NCBI RefSeq assembly: GCF_001625215.2 | Contig: NC_030383.2 | Coordinates: forward strand, 64,160,949 to 64,224,948 | Direction of reading: 5' to 3' | Source: Daucus carota subsp. sativus | Taxonomy: Eukaryota > Streptophyta > Magnoliopsida > Apiales > Apiaceae | DNA: 64,000 nucleotides | Part shown: piece after piece, positions 37,001 through 49,275 of the stretch | Position numbering within the stretch: position 1 is the stretch's first letter | Layout: each line of letters begins with the position of its first letter | The notes under the pieces: model-generated | Database searches by the model: none | What the model saw: the letters and a program-made list of their open reading frames with translations, nothing else | What the model was told of the DNA's origin: nothing | Position numbers and translations under genes: made by a program

Positions 37001-39706
37001 ATACAGCGAAAAGAAAAAGTTCTAGCTAAGTAAGCTGCATCCTTCCCTATTTCCTTACTCATAGCTTGTATTATCTTATATAACTCTACATATTTATGTT
37101 ATACTAGTATTCACATAATGCCGCCACAGGAGAATGCATGGTATTACTCTAGAACACTTGTTGGATACCAGTGAAGTCATATATTCTGTCTTTTTTAATT
37201 GCAGCAATTTCTGGATCTGTTGTCAGTAGGTGTATCAGTAATAATAGAATAACACTGTCAAATTGACATACTTGAACGTCATCCCTAGTTCAGACTTTTC
37301 TTCTTCTGAAGTTTAAGAGTGAACATCTCATAGCTGTTCACCATATCAGTCATGCTGCTTTATACGGCTATGCATTTTTCGCGATCAATGTTTATATGCA
37401 TTTTGATTCATTTAGCAGTCTTCTAGATATGTTTACATAATAGACAACAGTTACACAAGCCTTATACTATACTTCATGTTGTAGATGAATGCAGTTCTTG
37501 GAAGAATTGCCTCAACAACTCAAGAGTTGTCTCACTATCATTCAGGGGAAGGTAAATATTCCGTTCATGAATTAAGTTGTGCCTTTTACTATATGTACAT
37601 ATATTTCTTAGTAAAGTACGAAATGTATGACTTTAAATAGGCGTAGATACTCAGCATAATTTGGGTGAGGCTCTGCAAGTAATATGAATTCTCAAATGAA
37701 TGAATGATGCTTTTTATTCTCTCGTATTTGAAGTGCTCTCCCGGGTAAAAGAATTGAGTTGCATTTAAAATACTTACAATTATATGAATTTTGTTGCAAA
37801 GAAATTTTAGATCACTGGCCTGTTCGAGTCTGGGTATTCAGAATTTGTAACATAGCTAGACTTGATTTTCATATAGATTCAAAAATGACTCACCTCGGTG
37901 AAAATCTCAGAGGAAGATTGCATGAAATTTTCTTCTTAAGTAGCATTATCTCGAACAGCCAGCTCAGCACAAAATATTAAATTCTGGGAGAGATACAAGT
38001 TCAATGTCTGATTACTATGGTTTATCTGAGTGTTAAAGTTCTATGCCAAGTAACAGCTTCCTGAATTCCGATGGTTGACGTGGAATCTTAAAGACTACCT
38101 GTTGAAGTACACGATTTTTTTATTAAGCCATTAATAAGTTGTACATATCTTGCTCCATAATTGCTGATGTCCTAATATCACATATAGGGTTGATGTTCTA
38201 GAATTTGATTAGGAGATCTTTGGTAAAAGCGAAGATTTAGGACAAATGCTAGAATTTGCATTTTCTTGTTTTCGCTTCAAATAAATTGTTTCAATTCTGC
38301 TAAATTTTGTCTGTATGATGTATTTGAATTCTTCCTGCAGAAAATGGCATATACTTATCTTATTCTGATTTTCATCCATACTTGCTCGTGGATACGTCAT
38401 ATGTGAAAGAGCTGAATCAATGGTTTACTAAGAAACTAGATACGGTTGGTGGCTCTTGAACTATTGTGTATAAATGTTTTTTTGTACATTTTGGTTAAGT
38501 TGTGTGTGTGCAACAAATACCTATGTTTTTTTTTTTAAAAATCTTATGTTTCTTGTGTTAATTTGCCACTCTTGACGTATGATTCATGCAACTTAATTGA
38601 AAAACTGGTGAGTTTATTTGCTGACATTTGGACAAATTCTAACTATTAGAAATCTGCTGTTGAAATATAAACCGTTTTATAACTTTTTCTCTTTTTATAT
38701 TACTTGTGACTTGTTGGAAAACCACTTGTTTTCGTCCTCTCTTTATGTGATGAAATTACTTTTTTCAAATTGCAGTTTTCAATTTTCACCAAATCTATAG
38801 AATTGAAAATTGTGTGCTAACAATTCTGATATCATCCTATTTAATCATTCCTGCACATTCAGATATCGAAAATTTTCTAATTTGAACTTTGGGTTTGTGC
38901 TTGCAATTTTTCGTCAAGTTGTTTGTGCCTTTAAAGATGGTGAAAATATTTTTTAAATATTAAAACTCCTTTAGCATGATGAACATTATACTTGCTAGAG
39001 TGAAGGTTCCTACAGTGAGCCGCGGGCTGTCACATAATTTAAACATATTGTTTGCATGACATAGCCAACATGTGTATGGATTGCCTCTCGATCTTTTTTT
39101 GTATTCATTATTTAAGTAGTCAATCAGGGAACTAGTGGTAGTTTCTGTATGTACCCATGATTTTGTTGGTCACATGTATTATTCCTCATAATAACTTCCT
39201 GTACTAGTAGTTTTTCTATCTTCCTTACAGTTCTGATTTTGGTCCAACTTGACTCAGGGTCCTTTCCGGTTAGTGGCTGAAGAGGGTAAATCTAAATGTT
39301 CCAGAGTGAGCCTTGATGACATCTCAAATACTTTAGTACAAGGTATTCCTTTTTTCTTACGATGCCACAAAATGTTTCTTGCAGTCACTTCCACAGTTAC
39401 AGTCATTTTATTCCCCACTGATATATCTAAAAATAAAGCAATATAATATGGAAAACAAACCACCTTCATGTTTGTGCTGTTCAATTTTACTGAAAAGATG
39501 ATTTCTATCTGTGTGTGAGTGTTTGTGTGTGATAGAATGCAGCAATTTCCCCTTTTCAGTTATCTTTTCATTTCTTTCAGTGTTTCCGAGTTCCAATTGA
39601 TTCGTGTGAACTTCAACTTCATTTTGGTCATACATTGGAGCTGGGTTCATGACACTTAACATTTGAAGTTTTCCTCCATAAATTCGTACAAAAAATTGTC
39701 CAATTG

Positions 39707-39745
<39 letters not shown>

Positions 39746-40418
39746 TTACTCCAATAGAAACCTCCTTATTATAGAAACTAGAAACTATCACTAAATTTCT
39801 AAGAGAATATCACTAAATTCTCAAACAACCCCACTTTCTCCTTCTTCTTCTCCAACCCACCAACCCTCCACCCCACTTCCGGCAGCTTCACCCTACCACC
39901 CCCGCCAAGTCTCTGCTACTCTCTCCACCTCCATGCCGCCCGACCCTCCATAGCCACCACCTCCATGTCGGCCTCCATTATTTATATCACCACCAAATCC
40001 AACCCCCCTCCGGCCTCCACCGCCCCTTCCATTCCACCCCCACCTCCACCTCCACCTCCACCTTCGTCCTCACCTCCACCTCGGTCTTCCTCACCTACAA
40101 TACCGTATATCTAGCTTAATGCCGATTTAAATTCCAGATCTTTGCCAAAAATCTGCCGGACAAAGCTAAAGGCTCCTTCCATGTCCACCACCTCCATCTC
40201 CACCTTCACCTCCATTATCTCCACCACCGCAACCACCACCTGAATCGGCAACTAGAACAGATTCAGAAATTCTGGGCAGTTTCCGCAAGTTTTCACTAAT
40301 TCGTGCAACACATATCACTAAATCGTAAAGAGAATATCACTAAATTGTACTGAGGATATCACTAACTTGTATTGGTTTCTAGTTTTTATTTTAAAAGTGG
40401 TTTCTATTTGATCATGAG

Positions 40419-40466
<48 letters not shown>

Positions 40467-43400
40467 GGATTTCATATATTTAGAGTATCTCCAACCCTCA
40501 AAAACCCTTTACCCATCGATGTTGGCTATATTTGGCCAACCTCTAGAGACCTGTAGCAAGATTCCACATCATCTATTACCATACTAAAACAATATATTCT
40601 ATTTATAACAACTTGAAATAATAATAACATACCGTTTTTCAAAATATAGTCAGTACTCAGTACCATCACCATTGAAGCAAAATGTCTTACAGGTTCAACA
40701 AATTTTACACATTCGCTTACAGGTCAATTAGCCAACCAACATTATCCAACACTGCTGGAGATGCTCTCACGCACTTATATGGGAAAACTAAATTCTTTTC
40801 ATATTTAACCCAAATAATTTAAAAGAAACTGTTTCTTCTGAAAGTTGTTCATATCTGTTGTACTCCTGTGACTCTGTGAGTACATTGAGCTAGAGATATT
40901 TCTGCAATCAGCAGGATTGCATTGAACAATTCCTGCTGGCAAACACTAACATGGAGAGTACACATCCAGACCTGCTTGGAGGCATCAAGTTGCACTAGCT
41001 TACTATATGTTTATTTAATAAGTAATCCGATTTGACCTGCATTGTTTTACTAAATTGATGCAGCAGATATGGAAAAATCACATCATCAGCGTGTATCTGA
41101 ATTGCAAAGGCTTCGCTCCATGTATGTGAAAATTATATTCAGCATTTTTTGCCTTTTAAGTTGGTAACATCCTTGGTTCTTCACCTTATGCAAATTTATA
41201 TTCTACATACGAAGGATGCATGGATTTTCTTGCAAGATTCTTAGGTTTAATACAGGACTGGAGACAATAATATATAAAAAAAAGATTAAGGTGTATTATT
41301 TTGATTTAGTCCATTTCTATAGAAGAGATCCTTAGATTTGCACTTGGGTTGGAACTTGGAAGAATTGAAATTATAATTTAAACCTTTTCGCGGGCACTTA
41401 TTTATAAGTTTAAAGTAAACAATGCAACAGCTAGAGGGGAACACGGGGACATATATAGGGGCCGTTTGGGTTAGCTTAAAAGAAGTGATTTCTTGCTTAA
41501 ATTAAAGAAGTGGAGTAGAAGTGAGAAGTAAAGAAGTTAATAAAGTGTTTGCAAAAGAAGCAGAATTTGTGAAAGAAAAGCTAGTATTCTCAGCTTCTTA
41601 AAAGTGCTTCTACTTATTTACACAAATGGGTCAAAAAGAGCAGAATGTCATCCGTGACAAGAAGCTAGAAAAAGCTTTTGCTTCTTCATTGCAAACAGGC
41701 CCATTTTTTTTTAGTTGTGATTGTATATTAAAGAATATACCGAGTTTTAAAAGCAGCTGTTGGAAAGGTGATGCTGTTACTTTTTTTTTATAGACAAGCT
41801 TAGATTACAGAACCATCATGGTAACTTCTTAGTTTACACAAGTAAAACATGGATGCCGCGTGCTATTGAATATGTTTATATGTGGTTTACTGTGTAACAC
41901 TCTTTTTAATCATATTGAAACAGATTTGGAACAAGTGAAAGACAGTGGGTGGAAGCACAAGTTCAAAATGCCAAGCAGCAAGCTATCCTCACAGCCTTGA
42001 AAGCTCAAGTAACATCAGATGAAGCCCACATTCATCTTGATATTCATTCTCTTAGGTATCTATATTCTCTTATATATATTGTTGTAGCAGTAATAATAAT
42101 GTTCAAGCATTACACAATTCATTATGTAATGTTTCTGCAATGATGATAATGGCATTATGCCATCCCAACTGTAAATCATGTGCATGAAGAAATGTTTCAG
42201 TGATTGTTAGAAACTATAGATTTGAGTATCTGAACCATTTCATGAAATCGTGATACCATTATCTTTGTAACATCATTAAGTGTCTCATGCCATGTAATAT
42301 TGTATTACCTTAGCAACTATATGTATTAATGTATACGTGTGTGTGTGTGTGTTTTAGAAGTTATTTGATCAATATAAATATTGAATAACTGTTTATTACT
42401 TCTACTCAATAGGAGAAAGCATGCTGAATTGTCTGGAGAAATCACAAACCTGTATCACAAAGAAGAAAAGTTGTTGTCTGAGGTTTGTACATCCAGCTAG
42501 TGACAATGTTATCATAATCTGCTAGGCATGTAACAAAGTTTTGTAAACTATCACTTTCATATATAGTTCTTATATAACCCTGCCTTTTAATCCATCTGCA
42601 TTAATACCTGTTTCCCTGGAGTTTACTTTTTTAAGACTTGCAGTTATTATGTTAATTATTCCCTCCAAATTTGATTTTATAGTTGTTGGAAACTTGTTCT
42701 TGTTTTTGATTATGGCCCTGTTTGGCAATTAGTGGTCAGTTGTTAGCAGATTGATTGAATTAGCTGTTTTGACTAGCTAATTGAAGTAGCAGTTTTGACT
42801 AGAGGATTGAATTAACTGTTTTGTATGAAACTATTTGGTAAATAGCTGTTTAATTAGCTTTTTATATTTTAAATAGACACATAGCGAACCTCTAATTTCC
42901 TCATCCTCTGTGACATGATGCACCCACACATTAGTATTATCAGCGGATAACCTCTGCCTCCCAGTTGTCCTCCCCCATTCATCTGCATATAATACAAAAT
43001 CATTCCAAGATGTAGTAGTCTTTAGGTTATTATATTCAACACTAACACACTTTTTGAAAATTACACATGTTTTAAACCCCAGCATAGGGTTTTCAGTCAG
43101 TTCTTGGTATTGATTTGCATAATATGTTAGTTTAAGAACCTTCCTTTTGACAGACAATACCTGATCTTTGTTGGGAACTGGCTCAGCTGCAAGACACATA
43201 TATCCTGCAAGGTAAAGATAATGTTTCTTTATAGTTTGAAGTAGGCGGTTATCAATTTATAATAGCTGATGGTACTATTGTTTCACTCTCTGATCATTCA
43301 GGTGATTACGATTTGAAGGTCATGCGCCAAGAATACTACATTAATCGGCAAAAAGCGGTTTGTGTTGCTTCATCATATAGCCTTTTTGTCATATTTTCAT

Positions 43401-46400
43401 ATCGTGCTCAGTAATGCTAATAAATACCAGCAGAAACTGCAGTTTGGAAATGACATTATACATATTCTAACCATAAATTGTAGATTGTTTAGGTTATATC
43501 ATAGATTTAGTTGTTCCCCGAACTTCACCACATGCATGGAATTTACCTTTGCACCTTTTCCCTAATTTTTACTTTAGTTGTGCAGTTTATTGGTCATCTG
43601 ACTAATCAGCTGGCAAGACATCAGTTTCTGAAAATAGCATGTCAGTTGGAAAAGAAGACCATGCTTGGGGCGTTTTCACTTCTTAAAGTAATTGAAATGG
43701 AGCTGCAAGGATACCTGTCAGCAACAAAGGGTCGTGTGGTAAACAACCACTAAACCAATATTAGCGTATTTTAAGATTATGCTGCAACTTTTGTTCCTCT
43801 GTACACTGTGCTCTGCATGTGCGCTGTTACTATATTTGTAGCAGTTAGAGCCGGCCAAACGGGCGGGCCGTGCCGGTTCGGGCCGGTTCAGGCGGGTTCC
43901 GAACCGTCACCGGTAGAACCGTAACCGGTCCGTCAAACTGGCGGTCCGTGCCGTGCCCGGGCCGGGCTGGAAAAAGGAAAGTCGTAACCGTGGTATACGG
44001 TTTGCACGGGTTTTGCGGTTCGGCGGTTCGAGCCGAATAATAACGGGCTGCGGTTCGACGGTTCGGTTATACGGTTCATTAACACAGGTTACAAGTGCAA
44101 CACAGGTGACCGTTGAAGAAGATAGTTCAAAATGTACGGTTCGGGCGGGCCGGTTTCACGGTTCATCAGTCAACATGTGTCTCTGTCACTTATTGAGTTA
44201 CTTGCTTTTTGTTTTTTGTTTTTTTTTAATTTTAAGTTTATTTTGTTTTATAATAACAGGTAAATTTTAACAATTCTTTAATGTTAAAAATTGGATAATA
44301 AAATTTTATATGATATTAGTTTTGGAAATTATTTTTGTTTAGTGTTATTATGTAATTAATTATCAATAAAGTGTAAACTGATAAATAATTACCTAAATTT
44401 AAAAACTTAACCGAAATAAAAATAACTAAATTATTTTTAAAAATAAAATTACCTAAATTTAAAAACTTAACCGAAACAAAATTAATTAATTTTTTTGGCA
44501 AATAAAATTACTGAAATTTAAAAACTAAAACGAAATAAAATTATGTAATTTTTTTATATAGTAAATGAAATAAACTAAACTAACTAAACAACAACTAAAA
44601 TTAACTAAATTAACGAAATAAAACAAAAATTAACATATTAAAACCCATGTAAAAAGAACAGAAAGCAGAAGATTATATTTATATTACAAAATTTTGAAGT
44701 CTCAGTATAACACATTAACATTTTGCTGATTAGCTGTCGCTGACTAGGGAGTAGGGGGTAGGCAGCTTTCTTGTTCAAACCGCGGTTCCGCGGTTCAAAC
44801 CGCGGTTCCGCGGTTCTACGGTTCAAACCAGATCGGTTCCACGGGTTTTCGCGGTTCCGGGCCGGTTACGGTTCGGTCTTCCATTTCCCAATCCGTATTC
44901 GGCACGTGCTCAGTATCGGTTCAGGTCGGTTTTGAACCGGCCCGTGTTTAGACGGTTTCGGGCGGTTAAAAACCCGGTTCGGGGCGTGCCGGTTCGGTCG
45001 GTTCGGCCCGTTTGGCCACCTCTAGTAGCAGTACTTAATTAGACAAAGTAATTGTCTTGTCAGACAAAAACTCCATATAAGATAGAGTAGCAGAAAATGT
45101 GTACTTATGTATTCTTTTCTGTCCTCTATTTGCTAATTCATATAATACAGGGGCGATGCATGGCATTGATTCAAGCAGCATCTGATGTACAAGAACAAGG
45201 GGCAGTGGATGATCGAGATACATTTCTGCATGGTGTTAGGGATCTTCTTAGTATTCATTCAAGTAAAGATTTGTACTTCAGCCAGCCTATTAGTTTTTTA
45301 TATGAAGAAGTAATGTTAACAATTCATACTGTCTCCGCAGATGCTCAAGCGAGCCTATCAACATATGTATCAGCTCCCGGCATTGCCCAGCAGATATCTG
45401 GACTTCATTCAGACCTGATGATTTTGCAGTCTGACCTCGAACATGCCCTTCCTGAAGACAGAAACCGATGTATTAATGAGCTGTATGTCATCCTTTTTTG
45501 CTGTACATCCTTGCTAGTCTTCCAGTAATGAATTATCTTTAGTAAATTTATATTTTAAAAGATTATTATTTTCCTGAACAACCATTATAAATTACAATTA
45601 CTACCACTGACTAGATTGCTTCCTTTTAAATTGTGATGCTATCTTATTAAAACTTCTTCGTTTTTGTGGGTAAATGTTCTAGATGCACCCTTATTCAAAG
45701 TCTGCAGCAACTGCTATTTGCATCATCCACAACTGCACAGCCGAATCTGTCACCTCGGGTAGTCCTTTGTTTTTGTTTTTCTTTCCTGTACTTTTTTTAC
45801 AGCAGTTGCTGTGATAAGCACTCTTTCCTATTTGTTGATTATGTAGCAATTGATCTTTTCCAGATTTTAATGAAAGAGCTAAATGAGATGGAAAAGGTAA
45901 ATGCAAAACTATCTGCTGCAGTAGAGGAAGTGACACTTGAGCATTGCAAAAAGAGTGAGGTAAAACTTTCTTTGTGATTTCTACGTTCACATTTAAGATT
46001 ATTTATTTTTATTGGCACATTGACTGTCCAGAATGTAAATTGTGTTGCTCATTTTTATATCAATCTGTATAACCTGACAATAGATATATATATGATGCTC
46101 TGACCCCTTAATAAGATCTATCTAATCCAGAAAGCATGCTTAATTGCTTGGGAATTGAATTATAGTGTAGAAATTACAATATGAAGGTTTTTAAAAATCA
46201 TCGGGCACCACAGATGTTAGCTTTATTTCTCTCGTAGTTGAAATGTTCAATTCTATTTTGCCTCATTTCTATGTATTTACCAAATTCTCATCTGCCTCAT
46301 TTTGGTCCCTAATTTAGATTGTAAAGCATCATTCTCAAGAAATGGCACTTCAGAGACGCGTTTTTGTTGATTTCTTCTGCAATCCGGACCGACTCAGAAA

Positions 46401-46449
46401 TCAAGTTCGGGAGCTTACTGCACGAGTCAGAGCACTGCAAGCATCTTAA
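34097..46449 (+). CDS. AUG3: AUGMIN subunit 3 (HAUS3 homologue)
   Basis: Eighteen exons: 34097-34281, 34878-34914, 35530-35633, 36431-36626, 37485-37551, 38341-38444, 39258-39342, 41064-41121, 41924-42055, 42413-42482, 43154-43211, 43302-43357, 43586-43738, 45151-45262, 45341-45482, 45683-45758, 45864-45959, 46318-46449. All are GT-AG and frame-consistent, giving 620 residues against about 617 recalled for Arabidopsis AUG3. Conserved stretches include [36 protein letters not shown] and [20 protein letters not shown]. The protein is mostly coiled coil. Augmin recruits gamma-tubulin to existing microtubules for branching nucleation in spindles, phragmoplasts and cortical arrays. Introns 7, 8, 10 and 13 hold transposons, which explains the 12.4-kb span. 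Intron 14 (45,263-45,340) is 78 bp, in frame and stop-free, so a naive ORF reads through it. The exon 8 acceptor is a NAGNAG. Confidence 0.95.
39742..40420. mobile_element. Unclassified element between two (TA)n tracts, AUG3 intron 7
   Basis: About 680 bp bounded by (TA)n at 39,712-39,741 and 40,421-40,463. The ends share AATAGAAACC and AACTAGAAAC as imperfect inverted repeats over about 45 bp. TATCACTAAAT occurs twice near the left end and in two clear copies near the right, with a third variant ending TATCACTAACTT. The middle is a C-rich tract of CCACCTCCACC repeats. Insertion into TA microsatellites recalls the Micron-type MITEs of rice, but the class is uncertain. Confidence 0.45.
40483..40766. 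mobile_element. Harbinger/Tourist-like MITE, copy B, AUG3 intron 7
   Basis: The left end is GAGTATCTCCAAC after TTA and the right end is CTGGAGATGCTC before TCA. The interior matches copy A at 3593-3987 (ATTGAAGCAAAATGTCTTACA is shared). It lies just after the (TA)n tract. Non-coding. Confidence 0.65.
41458..41702. mobile_element. MITE with GGGGCCGTTTGGG termini, AUG3 intron 8
   Basis: The left end GGGGCCGTTTGGGTT pairs with the right end ATTGCAAACAGGCCC. AAGAAG/CTTCTT motifs repeat in both halves. This GGGCCTGTTTGG class is common in plant introns. Non-coding; superfamily not assigned. A related half-sequence (GGCCCTGTTTGGCAATTAG) lies in intron 10 at about 42,713-42,855. Confidence 0.55.
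43846..45024. mobile_element. 1.18-kb non-autonomous hAT element, AUG3 intron 13
   Basis: A perfect 8-bp duplication GTAGCAGT flanks it (43,838-43,845 and 45,025-45,032). The left end TAGAGCCGGCCAAACGGGC pairs with the right end GCCCGTTTGGCCACCTCTA. Both sub-terminal regions are dense in CGGTTC/GAACCG motifs in both orientations, and one part reads as repeated ACCGCGGTTCCGCGGTT units. The interior is AT-rich and non-coding; the 105-codon ORF at 43,953-44,270 is made of these repeats. Confidence 0.85.
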
Positions 46450-47101
46450 CCGTTCACATTATCAGTTTCTTATCCAGGCTTTTCCGCAAAATGAAAATCT
46501 TTAGCTCGTCGTGGTTCATTACTTCATTCACCAAATATGTTTTCGGTTAGTGTTGTAAAATATGTCTTGCCTTCCTGGGAAATTCATCCATCTTGATATG
46601 TATAGTTAATTTGTTAATGTGAATCTCCTGTCTTGACTTTGACTTTTCTTTTTAGCTGAGTTTTTCTGTCTCGAGTTAGATTGCTTGACATGAATATGCA
46701 TTAAATTTGGGTAGTTCCTAATATGTTTGCTAATTTTAATTTTGCAGAAGAAACTATAATAAAAAACAACACTGAGGTACTGTTACTTGTCTTTCCCATG
46801 CAACCAAATATCTCGAGAATACACTCATCTTTACATGTACGGTTAAAAAGGCTGTAGTTTATTAATGGAGATGTGATGGAGACATAGTTGCCGAAGAAGA
46901 AAGAAGAGATTAAAGTAATACGAAATCAGAATACAGCATAAAATGTTAGTAGTTGATCGAAGAAGACGAGAAGAGTCGATGTATAAGCTTTTTCAGACTG
47001 ATTGTTTTCAATTTGTGATGTAGATTGTTCATAAGTAAACAAGTGTACACACACCCAGCACAAAAATATTTTGAAATGAGTCTACGAGATATACACCTCG
47101 T
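46450..47101. other. 3' side of AUG3
   Basis: Probable AUG3 3' UTR over the first 150-300 bp. No further gene or repeat recognised before the MITE at 47,102. Confidence 0.45.
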
Positions 47102-47509
47102 TAGGGCTGTAATTCGAGCCGAGTCGGGCGAGTTTCGAACCGAACCTAATTCGAGCCAAGTTTAATCGAGTTGAGCCGAGTCGGCTCGGTTAATTAATCG
47201 AGCCTAAATATTTGCCCGAACTCGACTCGGTTAATTTGATGAGTCTAGTCGAGCTGGCTCGTTTAGCTAAACGAGCCGGTTTAAACGAGTCGAGCGAGCC
47301 AGCTCGTATAATTTTACACTTAATCGAGCCCAAACCTCTATCCGAACTCGGCTCGTTTAATTTCACGAGTCGAGTTGAGCCGGCTCGTTTAATTAAACGA
47401 GCCGAAACCTTTGTCCGAACTCGGCTCGTTTAACGAGTCGAGCCGAGCCCACTTAAAAGAGTTCGAGCCGGGCGAGCTCGCGAGCCGCCCGCCTCGAATT
47501 ACAGCTCTA
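47102..47509. mobile_element. hAT-type MITE rich in GAGCCGAG motifs
   Basis: Termini TAGGGCTGTAATTCGAGCC (left) and CGAATTACAGCTCTA (right) are inverted repeats. The flanking 8-mers CACCTCGT and CTCCTTAT match at 5 of 8 positions, a decayed target duplication. The body is a run of CGAGCCGAG/CTCGGCTCG and TTTAA motifs. The 73-codon ORF inside (47,212-47,433) is a product of the repeats. Confidence 0.65.
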
Positions 47510-47894
47510 CTCCTTATTGCTGTGATATAAGATTAACGAGATCAGACATTTGTTGATTAAATCAAAAAGAAAAGAAAAAGAGTGAGGAATGCAATTCAAA
47601 ATGATAACAGCCACTGCTGGATAAACTTTAGAAATTTGTTGTGTACTACTTTATTTCGTTTTCTTATCCTTTTGTCTTCTACGATGAGGTTTTCTAAAGT
47701 TTGCAACTAATCACCTTTTATGCTCTATCATTTTCTCCCTCTTCATCCGCACACAAGCTTTAGTAGATAACAAACGATCTTTTCCACAAAGATTAGGTTA
47801 CCGAACCTCGGTTGTTTCAATCATTTACTCCAAAATCAGAAATTAGCCGAATATGATTTAACGCGTATTTGAAAATAAATCAAAATTCAATTTT

Positions 47895-48100
47895 TATAAT
47901 TCAAATTTTCTGTGGTGTGCCCACAGGCACGCAATAGTCACAAACTCCCATGAGAATATTAACTTTTGGTGGTGGATGGACATTAAATATTGATGGCCTC
48001 CTTACATTCACAATAATTCCACCAATCAAATTAAGTCATTTTCATCTTAGTTGATACTTAGTATGTGTCATGAGCACACACTAGAAATACCGTTTATAAT
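47895..48100. mobile_element. MITE with palindromic GTGTGC/GCACAC ends, second copy
   Basis: Same layout as 4350-4551: TTTTCTGTGGTGTGCCCAC at the left and GAGCACACACTAGAAATACCG at the right, with a shared interior including TTTTGGTGGTGGATGGA-type and CCACCAATCAAATTAAGTCA-type blocks. Non-coding; borders approximate. Confidence 0.55.
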
Positions 48101-48772
48101 CTGGTAGTCAGATTCGAGAGTTGAACAATGAAAGGAAAAGTGGACGCACATCTGACCTGTATTCCTCAAATTCAAATTACCCTGCCCCGCAAACACATGA
48201 ATTAAACATAACAGCATGAATAAACAAGATGTTTAAGAATAGACATGAACACAAGTAGGAAATGACAAGAAGGTAAACCTAGGGAAAGAAACTTGGTGAT
48301 CTGGTCTCTCATAAATAAAAGTGAAAAAAAGAAGAAGAGCTGTTGCTGCAGTCATGCATGCGCAGTTAAAAAGCAAAGTAGCTCTTGTTGACCATTTCAT
48401 CATTTTTACTCTTCATTTTTATTCTTTTCTCATTTTTCACACACTTTCTCTTTTTTACATTTTTCTTTTAATATTCACAAACTGTGGTAGGCTGGTAGCT
48501 CTAGCCTTTTCTACCATGTCCCCTCTACTCTCATCAAAGGCATGTTAATATTAATTTTATATGAATAAAGGAAAAAGTGGAAATTTCTAAAGCCTCCACG
48601 CTGCACTTATTATTTATTAAGCTCTACGCAGCATAATCAGTGGAGTGGACTATTTAAGAGACAAAAATGCCTATTTTATCAGCCTTTTCTCCGCGTGGCT
48701 ATGCTTACTATTATCGTTTTCTTTACTTATTTGAATACTATATCCAAAATCATGTGTATTGGTAATAAGTGT
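48101..48772. other. Intergenic up to the retrotransposon
   Basis: AT-rich with a pyrimidine-rich segment (48,400-48,480). No gene recognised. Confidence 0.45.
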
Positions 48773-49161
48773 TGATGGCCCTTAAAACTGTAGGACTCTA
48801 GCAACGCCTACAGAAACCGCAAGCCCCCCCCTGATCCTCCGGCGAACCGTAGGCTTTGCCCAGAATAGTGATCAAGCTCCTTGTCAGCTCTCAGCTTGTC
48901 AACCCCGAAGCACCTGGACACGTGGAGTTCCTTCCTTGACCTGTCATCCCCGAAAACCCGGGATCACCCCCACCTGTCCTATTATAGCTCGTCCTCCTCA
49001 TCGTCCTAGTCCCTAGACTAGCCCAGTCATCCCCTCAAGCAAGCAGCACTAGTAGTATAAATAGCGCTGTTTAAACCCCTTCAAGGGGAGGAAAAAAAAA
49101 ACACACTCACTCACCCACAAATGAAGGCTACGGAAACTTCGTAAAATCCCGACGGCCATCA
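48773..49161 (+). repeat. 5' LTR
   Basis: 389 bp, starting TGATGGCC and ending GGCCATCA, an 8-bp perfect inverted repeat at the LTR ends. It carries the promoter (TATAAATA at 49,056-49,063) and a CCCCTTCAAGGGG hairpin just downstream (49,077-49,089). Confidence 0.97.
49056..49063 (+). promoter_or_regulatory. TATA box in the 5' LTR
   Basis: TATAAATA about 100 bp before the LTR end. Genomic RNA would start roughly 25-35 bp downstream. The 3' LTR copy is at 60,436-60,443. Confidence 0.6.
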
Positions 49162-49163
49162 GT

Positions 49164-49181
49164 TGGCGCCGCCGCCGGGGA
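49164..49181 (+). promoter_or_regulatory. Primer binding site, tRNA-Asp type
   Basis: TGGCGCCGCCGCCGGGGA begins 2 bp after the 5' LTR. It matches the complement of the plant tRNA-Asp 3' end (recalled as TGGCGCCGTTGCCGGGGA) at 16 of 18 positions. Confidence 0.75.
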
Positions 49182-49275
49182 TAATAACTACTTACCACCA
49201 TACCACAACGACCGCATACCCTCTCTTTCCTCGTTTTGGAGAACAAAAACCACCAAACCATCAATAAATACAATT

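Noticed and set aside
37205..37232. Exon-like GCAG...GTAGGTGT segment in AUG3 intron 4
   Set aside because: Adding it breaks the frame and the match to AUG3, while exons 4 and 5 join in phase without it.
42831..43199. 122-codon minus-strand ORF
   Set aside because: Overlaps AUG3 intron 10 and exon 11 in antisense, with no family features.
43953..44270. 105-codon ORF with RG-rich sequence
   Set aside because: It is made of CGGTTC sub-terminal repeats of the hAT element; no family features.
45263..45340. 26 extra codons in AUG3
   Set aside because: Treated as an intron, because splicing restores the conserved protein; kept only as a possible retention event.
47212..47433. 73-codon ORF with internal repeats
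   Set aside because: Made of CGAGCC repeats of the hAT MITE.
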